A stretch of DNA of 10,601 bases. It comes from Verrucomicrobiota bacterium (GTDB lineage: Bacteria > Verrucomicrobiota > Verrucomicrobiia > Chthoniobacterales > UBA10450). The notes beneath the pieces were generated by a model. The model had not been told where the DNA came from and ran no database searches. It saw nothing but the letters and a program-made list of their open reading frames with translations. Below are positions 6,694-10,601 of this stretch, piece after piece. The first letter of the stretch is position 1. Every line of letters begins with the position of its first letter. Made by a program: the position numbers and the translations under genes. The stretch lies in contig QHNB01000158.1 of assembly GCA_003217965.1 (NCBI GenBank), positions 1 to 10,601 of the forward strand. Reading direction: 5' to 3'.

Positions 6694-6731
6694 CGCTCTC
6701 TTCATCACGCGTGTCGCGATGCCAGAGAGCG
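6694..6731. repeat. Hairpin 3 of the cluster, beside the hydrolase remnant
   Basis: The outer arms CGCTCTC (6694-6700) and GAGAGCG (6725-6731) pair perfectly. Inside, CATC (6703-6706) pairs with GATG, and GCG/CGC closes a TGT loop. It ends 8 bp from the stop of the isochorismatase remnant. On the minus strand it is followed within a few bases by ATTTT, so it could once have terminated that gene. Confidence 0.5.
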
Positions 6732-6739
6732 CCCGGAAC

Positions 6740-6995
6740 TCATGAACGCGTTCCACGCCGTTTCGAGAATCTGATTTGAGCGGACGTCCGCGTGTCACCT
6801 TTGAGATATTTTTTCATCAAAGCCAGTGCCTCACGATTTTCCCGCGTGGTACTGGAGATGGTGCAGTCCGAAGGAATGATCAGGTCCTAATCGCGCTATG
6901 GCGTCGTTAGCGGTAAAGAGGACGCAATAATTCCCGGCAATGCCAGTAATGATGAGCCGTCGTGATCCCAGATAGCGCAATTGCGAACGAAACGT
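6740..6995 (-). pseudogene. Remnant of an isochorismatase-family cysteine hydrolase
   Basis: Reading the minus strand from about 6995 gives QLRYLGSRRLIITGIAGNYC, then VLFTANDA, the C-terminal half of an isochorismatase/nicotinamidase-like hydrolase with its catalytic-cysteine signature (GIAGNYCVLFTAND). Near 6880-6902 the frame breaks. The continuation in a second frame is DLIIPSDCTISSTTRENREA, then LALMKKYLKGDTRTSAQIRF, ending at TGA 6740-6742. Two bases seem lost around GCC-ATA-GCG, and a TAG stands where a tyrosine codon is expected before DLIIPSD. The N-terminal half, about 100 residues with the catalytic Asp and Lys of the family, is absent: the remnant abuts the end of the Lys-rich small protein gene at 7004. 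It cannot make an active enzyme. Confidence 0.8.
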
Positions 6996-7003
6996 CCGTC
7001 CAG

Positions 7004-7243
7004 TTACTTCTTCTTCTTGCTGCGACCGCCTTTTCTTCCGCCTTTACGCGAACTTGCCTTGCTCGTTTTCTTGCCGCGCCCAGATCCGCTCTTTTTCCCA
7101 CCGCCACTTGATTTGTTGACCGTTGCCCAAGCGCGTCGTTCTGCTTCTTTCTTCGAAGTCCCGCGCTTCTCGTAACCTTCTTCAATGTCCTCGGCCTGGC
7201 GTTTCTGTTTGCTGCTATATTTCGATTTACTTCCTCTTGCCAT
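7004..7243 (-). CDS. Basic Lys/Gly/Ser-rich small protein, often annotated plasmid stabilization protein
   Basis: From the ATG at 7241-7243 the product has 79 residues. A conserved N-terminal part (MARGSKSKYSSKQKRQAEDI, EEGYEKRGTSKKEAERRAWA, TVNK) is followed by a low-complexity basic tail of GGGKKSGSGRGKK type ending in KKKK. The pattern matches a widespread small family that databases often call plasmid stabilization protein, a name without firm functional support; the tail resembles histone-H1-like DNA-binding tails, so nucleic-acid binding is a reasonable inference. A longer frame reaching 7303 exists, but the Shine-Dalgarno sequence at 7249-7253 fixes this start. It is transcribed divergently from the DUF421 gene, about 100 bp away. 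Confidence 0.8.
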   Translation of the reverse strand: MARGSKSKYSSKQKRQAEDIEEGYEKRGTSKKEAERRAWATVNKSSGGGKKSGSGRGKKTSKASSRKGGRKGGRSKKKK

Positions 7244-7248
7244 TTTTC

Positions 7249-7253
7249 CCTCC
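7249..7253 (-). promoter_or_regulatory. Shine-Dalgarno sequence that decides the start of the Lys-rich protein
   Basis: The minus strand reads GGAGG followed by GAAAA and then ATG, a five-base spacing. It is the only strong ribosome-binding site I see in the window; most other genes here lack one. Confidence 0.75.
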
Positions 7254-7345
7254 GTCTGAAATTCGCCGCCCACGAGGTCTCCGGTCTTATCGTTCAGGCA
7301 CATGCAATACGCGCATTTGCCTCCAACCTGCCGAAACGTGTATGG

Positions 7346-7858
7346 ATGGATGCACTTTGGAACGGACTTTCTGCCGTGCTCGGCCTTGGAGTGGAGCCGA
7401 AGAATCTCACCTTTCTTCAGATTTCAATCCGCGGAATCATCGTCTTGCTTGCAACTCTGGTCATGCTCCGGCTTGGTCACAAGCGCTCGCTCGCGCGCAA
7501 GACCGCTTTCGACGCCGTTCTCCTTGTCATACTTGCGTCGGTCCTGTCTCGCGCGATTAACGGGAGTGCAGCATTCTTTGCTACACTCGGTGGCGGCTTC
7601 GTCATTGTGTTCCTCCATCGACTGCTCGCGTGGGCGGCTTACCATTCGCATGCGCTCGGTCTGCTCCTCAAAGGCGCGCCTGAAGTGATCGTGCAAGATG
7701 GTCAGTTGCGGCGATCGGTGATGCGCAGCAATCACGTCAGTGAACACGATTTGGAGGAAGATTTGCGACTCGATGCCAATTGCGAGAGTCTCGAAGAAGT
7801 CCGCGTTGCTCGGATCGAACGCAGCGGCGACATCAGCTTTATCAAGAAAAAAGAATAA
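7346..7858 (+). CDS. DUF421 (YetF/YcaP-like) membrane protein
   Basis: The 170-residue product has membrane segments at about 24-43 (LQISIRGIIVLLATLVMLRL), 54-68 (AFDAVLLVILASVLS) and 76-99 (GGGFVIVFLHRLLAWAAY), followed by the soluble C-terminal DUF421 domain with the typical PEVIVQDG strand at 112-119, VSEHDLEEDLRL at 131-142 and the closing ARIERSGDISFIKKKE. The GHKRSLARKTAFD motif between helices 1 and 2 is also characteristic. Length and order agree with complete members of the family; the B. subtilis members YetF/YrbG are linked to spore-envelope and membrane processes, but the biochemical role is not settled. It is convergent with the YihY gene across a 101-bp gap in which I see nothing distinctive. 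Confidence 0.9.
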   Translation: MDALWNGLSAVLGLGVEPKNLTFLQISIRGIIVLLATLVMLRLGHKRSLARKTAFDAVLLVILASVLSRAINGSAAFFATLGGGFVIVFLHRLLAWAAYHSHALGLLLKGAPEVIVQDGQLRRSVMRSNHVSEHDLEEDLRLDANCESLEEVRVARIERSGDISFIKKKE

Positions 7859-7959
7859 GCAGCGTGGGCCAGGCAAATTGGCTGCAACAAACGGCCCGAT
7901 GCAATAGCGGAATCGCGGAATCATTCCAGTCGACCTTCAGTGTTCGTTGGGTTTGCCTC

Positions 7960-8796
7960 CTATTGTTTCATTTCTTTGTTTTCGACGCGGATCGCATATT
8001 CATCGGGTTTAATACAGCGCCCGGCCCGACTGGCGTAAACCTGTGTAAACTCGGTCCCGAAAAGCAGGATCTGCGATGAATAGTAAACCCAAAGCAGAAG
8101 GGTAATCAGCGAGCTGGCTGCGCCGTAAGCGGAGGCAGCGCTCCCGCTGCCCAGATAAAGACCGAGTGCCCATTTACCGATGGCGAAGAAGATCGCGGTC
8201 ATGCCGGCCCCAATCCAGACGTCGCGCCAGCGGATTTCTGCGTCCGGCAAGAATTTGAAAATGATGGCGAACAACAGGATACTCTCGAGCGCGAGTGAAA
8301 CCAGCAACAAAAAACAAATCCCTCCCACCATGGCAAAGGAGAGAAAACGTGAGCGCAGGAATCCCCAAATGCCGCCGCCCGGTTTTGCTTTCACTCCCCA
8401 CACCGTGTTGAGCGCGTCCTGGAGCTGACCGAAAACGCCGCTTGCGCCGAAGAGCGCGAGCAGTACGCCGATTACGGTTGCGAGAACGCTTTTGTTTGGT
8501 TGCGCCGCCTTTTGCGCGATGTTTTGCACCACCTCAACGGCGCTCTTGTCCAGGAAATAGCTCATTTGCTCAGAAATCTTGTTCCAGGCGCCGGCAGGAT
8601 CGTTCCGGAACAGCAGCCCGACGATCGCGAGCAGAACAAGGATTAATGGCGCAAGAGAGAAGACGGTGTAGTAGGCAAGAGCGGCCCCGAGCTGGGGCGC
8701 TTTGTCCGTGATCCATTCCTGTGCCGTTTGCTTCAACAAATCGATTGAAGTTGCGAAAAATGAATTTTTTGTTCGGGCCAAGCGAATCCTCCGCAT
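7960..8796 (-). CDS. YihY/virulence factor BrkB family membrane protein, probably internally shortened
   Basis: The 278-residue protein carries the family landmarks: APQLGAALAYYTVFSLAPL at 33-51, the ALFGASGVFGQLQDALNTVWGV block at 114-135, FKFLPDAEIRWRDVW at 180-194, GKWALGLYLG at 207-216 and LLLWVYYSSQILLFGTEFTQVYA at 233-255. Older annotation as RNase BN is wrong for this family, which consists of multi-pass inner-membrane proteins of uncertain transport or envelope role. Normally a loop and one more membrane helix, about 35 residues in all, lie between the LLLVSL and LLFA.IFK.LPD segments. Here they are joined directly (LLLVSLALESILLFAIIFKF), leaving five hydrophobic segments instead of six. 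The junction, near 8277-8290, is in frame. The start at 8796 is the first in-frame ATG, facing the aminotransferase gene across 152 bp. Confidence 0.9.
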   Translation of the reverse strand: MRRIRLARTKNSFFATSIDLLKQTAQEWITDKAPQLGAALAYYTVFSLAPLILVLLAIVGLLFRNDPAGAWNKISEQMSYFLDKSAVEVVQNIAQKAAQPNKSVLATVIGVLLALFGASGVFGQLQDALNTVWGVKAKPGGGIWGFLRSRFLSFAMVGGICFLLLVSLALESILLFAIIFKFLPDAEIRWRDVWIGAGMTAIFFAIGKWALGLYLGSGSAASAYGAASSLITLLLWVYYSSQILLFGTEFTQVYASRAGRCIKPDEYAIRVENKEMKQ

Positions 8797-8948
8797 GAAT
8801 TATCGCCCTAGTGCCGCCCTGAGGACGCACCTGTTCTTATTGCGGAATTGTTGCGCTTTGCAGCTAAGGCGTGTCGTCGGCAGATTCGCGGGTTGCTAAG
8901 CAAGTATAAAATTGGACCTTGCGCGCTAGACGCGGAACGTCGGTGGCG

Positions 8949-10016
8949 ATGTTGCACGATAAGCTTTTTATTCCCGGCCCGGTTGAAGTCTCAGAAAAGA
9001 CTTTGGCCGCGTTCGCGCGGCCGGTGATTGGCCATCGTAGCGAAGCTTTCAAAAATCTATATCGGGGAATTCATCCGCGCTTGCAGGAACTTTTCGGCAC
9101 TAAGCAGCCGGTTTTCCTCTCGACCTCGTCGGCTTGGGGCGTGATGGAAGCCGCCATTCGCAATGTAGTCCGCAAGAAAGTGCTCTGCTGCATGTGCGGG
9201 GCATTTTCCGACAAATGGCTCGATGTGGCACGGCGTTGCGGTAAGGAAGCTGAGCCACTGCAGGTTGAATGGGGCCGGCACATCGATCACCACACGATCG
9301 ACGCCCGGCTAGCCAGTGGGCAATTCGACACCGTCACATTGATTCACAACGAAACTTCCACCGGTGTGATGAATCCGCTGGCCGAGATTTGCTGCGTGCT
9401 GGCCAAATACCCGGAAATCGCGCTCATCGTCGACACCGTCTCATCTTTTTCAGCTGTCCCGATCTCGATGGACGCGCTCGGTATTGATATGATGCTTACC
9501 GGCAGCCAAAAGGCGCTGGCATTACCGCCGGGTTTTTCTCTTTTTAGTGTCTCAGAACTTGCATTCGAGCGCGCCTCAGAAAACGAAAATCGGGGTTATT
9601 ACTTTGATTTTCTCGAATTCAAAAGACAGCAAAGCGAATTCATGACGCCGAGCACGCCGAGCATTGGTCATGTTTACGCGCTGCAATCAAAGCTCGACGA
9701 AATATTTACCGAAGGAGTGGAGAACCGATTCGCGCGCCACAGGCGTACCAATGCGCTCGTTCATGAGTGGGTTCAAACACGCGGCTTCGAGTTTTTCGCC
9801 GAAGAAAATTTCCGATCGATTACGCTCACTTGCGTGAAGAACAGTCGCGGAATTGATGTGCCGAAGCTGGCGCGCGACTTGCGCGAAAAGCATCACCTCG
9901 TGATCGACGGCGGCTATGGCAAGATTAAAGGTCAGACATTTCGTCTCTCCAACATGGGTGATGAGACCGAGGAAAGCGTTTCGCATTTGCTCGCCTGTCT
10001 GGACGACTGTCTTTGA
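8949..10016 (+). CDS. Class V PLP-dependent aminotransferase (alanine/serine-glyoxylate type)
   Basis: From the ATG at 8949 the protein has 355 residues, normal for the serine-glyoxylate/alanine-glyoxylate group of fold-type I aminotransferases. Landmarks are the N-terminal FIPGPVEVS (7-15), RPVIGHRSEAF (24-34), HNETSTGV (133-140), the PLP-contacting Asp in VDTVSSFSAVP (D162), the Schiff-base lysine K188 in TGSQKALALPPG, and the substrate-carboxylate arginine R332 in GQTFRLSNMGD. Such enzymes transfer amino groups from serine, alanine or phosphonate-type donors to glyoxylate or pyruvate; the substrate cannot be read from the sequence, and a soluble hydrogenase small-subunit-like annotation is also common for close relatives. 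An upstream TTG at 8919 would add ten Arg-rich residues; the ATG is preferred. A TATAAA at 8905-8910 is a possible -10 box without a good -35. Confidence 0.92.
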   Translation: MLHDKLFIPGPVEVSEKTLAAFARPVIGHRSEAFKNLYRGIHPRLQELFGTKQPVFLSTSSAWGVMEAAIRNVVRKKVLCCMCGAFSDKWLDVARRCGKEAEPLQVEWGRHIDHHTIDARLASGQFDTVTLIHNETSTGVMNPLAEICCVLAKYPEIALIVDTVSSFSAVPISMDALGIDMMLTGSQKALALPPGFSLFSVSELAFERASENENRGYYFDFLEFKRQQSEFMTPSTPSIGHVYALQSKLDEIFTEGVENRFARHRRTNALVHEWVQTRGFEFFAEENFRSITLTCVKNSRGIDVPKLARDLREKHHLVIDGGYGKIKGQTFRLSNMGDETEESVSHLLACLDDCL

Positions 10017-10029
10017 TGATTGATTGACA

Positions 10030-10048
10030 GCCGGTGCTTTCAGCCGGC
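10030..10048 (+). repeat. REP-like hairpin between aminotransferase and royal-jelly-family gene
   Basis: GCCGG (10030-10034) pairs with CCGGC (10044-10048). Inside, TG/CA close a CTTT loop, leaving one bulged G at 10043. The core GCTTTCAGCC (10036-10045) differs at one base from GCTTCCAGCC in the hairpin at 6601-6617, suggesting a shared repeat family. Confidence 0.55.
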
Positions 10049-10062
10049 GCGAAAGCTTTGTT

Positions 10063-10601
10063 ATGAAGCTCTTGCTGGGCGCGTTTGCACTTTTTCTTTC
10101 GGGTGACCTCAGCCCTGCCGCAAGTTTGGAGGAGGTCGCCAATTTCCCAAATCAGCAAATCACCGGTGTTAGTCTTTCAAAGAATGGACGCATCTTCGTA
10201 AATTTTCCCGATTGGTCTGATGATCACACGATCTCGGTCGCCGAATTAATTGATCGCCAGCCGAAGGCGTTCCCAAACGAGGAATGGAACAAACCAGGAT
10301 CGCCCGCTACGCATTTCGTCTGCGTGCAAAGCGTCGTTGTCGACGGAAATGACGCGCTTTGGGTACTTGATCCGGCAGCGCCAAAAATGCAGGACCCGGT
10401 TCCCGGTGGACCGAAGCTGGTCAAGATCGATCTAAAAACAAATCACATCGTGCAGACGGTTCCTTTTCGGCGAAGAGATCGCGCCAAAGAAAAGTTACCT
10501 AAACGATGTGCGTATAGATACGAATACAGCTACCGCCTACATCACGGAGTCGGGCATGGGTGCGATCGTCGTGGTTGATCTAAAAACAGGCAAGGCGCGC
10601 C
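10063..10601 (+). CDS. Secreted major royal jelly/yellow family protein, frameshifted and cut by the window edge
   Basis: From the ATG at 10063 a signal peptide (MKLLLGAFALFLSGDLSPAA) precedes the first blades of a major-royal-jelly-family beta-propeller: QITGVSLSKNGRIFVNFPDW, SDDHTISVAEL, HFVCVQSVVVDGNDALWVLD and GGPKLVKIDLKTNHIVQTVPF. At 10464-10467 the frame slips. With one T removed from TTTT, the protein continues GEEIAPKKSYLNDVRIDTNT, ATAYITESGMGAIVVVDLKT to the right edge, exactly the expected family sequence; as read, it ends at TGA 10576-10578 after an unrelated tail. Bacterial members are exported proteins of unclear activity, often annotated L-dopachrome tautomerase-related or gluconolactonase-like. 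The start after a hairpin and 46 bp from the aminotransferase stop leaves co-transcription possible. An upstream in-frame TTG at 10024 would place extra residues before the signal peptide and is rejected. Confidence 0.82.

Noticed and set aside
6503..6694. Minus-strand 63-residue open frame in the gene-poor gap
   Set aside because: It is read through the hairpin cluster, resembles no family, and has no ribosome-binding site.
7859..7959. Possible terminator between the convergent DUF421 and YihY genes
   Set aside because: I found only short weak repeats (GCGGAATC twice) and no stable stem with a T run.
7960..8796. Annotation of the YihY/BrkB protein as ribonuclease BN
   Set aside because: That name comes from an old misassignment; RNase BN is the unrelated ElaC/RNase Z protein, and this one is a multi-pass membrane protein.

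Overview
The window reads as a compact bacterial chromosome segment of about 55% GC (estimated by eye), most likely from a soil Verrucomicrobiota of the Spartobacteria/Chthoniobacter-Udaeobacter kind. The lineage is inferred from the gene mix (an archaeal/eukaryotic-type short ProRS, Planctomycete/Verrucomicrobia-style TPR proteins, a bacterial major royal jelly/yellow-family protein, a DUF2231-Rieske fusion), the near absence of Shine-Dalgarno sequences, and short GC-rich intergenic hairpins. No rRNA or marker phylogeny is available to prove it.

Layout. (1) Positions 1-2042, minus strand: a tight operon of proS, a glutaredoxin and a small membrane protein that runs off the left edge, with no spacer between the genes. 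(2) 2180-3349, plus strand: a small secreted charged helical protein, then the ribosomal pair rplM-rpsI behind a good promoter candidate. (3) 3354-5238, minus strand: a DUF2231-Rieske membrane protein, a 69-residue membrane protein and a membrane-anchored TPR protein. (4) 5327-5512, plus: a DUF3072 protein; 5608-6498, minus: a secreted TPR protein. (5) 6499-7003: no intact gene, but a cluster of three hairpins followed by the decayed C-terminal half of an isochorismatase-family hydrolase. (6) 7004-8796: a basic Lys/Gly/Ser-rich small protein (minus), a DUF421/YetF-like membrane protein (plus) and a YihY/BrkB membrane protein (minus). (7) 8949-10601, plus: a class V PLP aminotransferase of the alanine/serine-glyoxylate type, then the start of a secreted major-royal-jelly-family protein cut by the right edge.

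The most notable thing is how many otherwise conserved genes are damaged. rplM lacks about 62 nt of its conserved core and is out of frame. The DUF2231-Rieske gene and the royal-jelly-family gene each carry one extra base in a T run. YihY appears to lack about 35 residues in frame. ProRS lacks its usual C-terminal tail. The isochorismatase gene is a remnant. Because rplM is normally indispensable and its operon partner rpsI is intact, uncorrected sequencing or assembly error is the first explanation for several of these; genuine gene decay is the alternative. The second theme is a set of short intergenic hairpins, several with a single bulged base near the loop, that resemble REP/RAYT-type palindromes.

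I see no CRISPR array, tRNA, complete insertion sequence, prophage or defence system, and nothing that I can honestly call a new multi-gene system.
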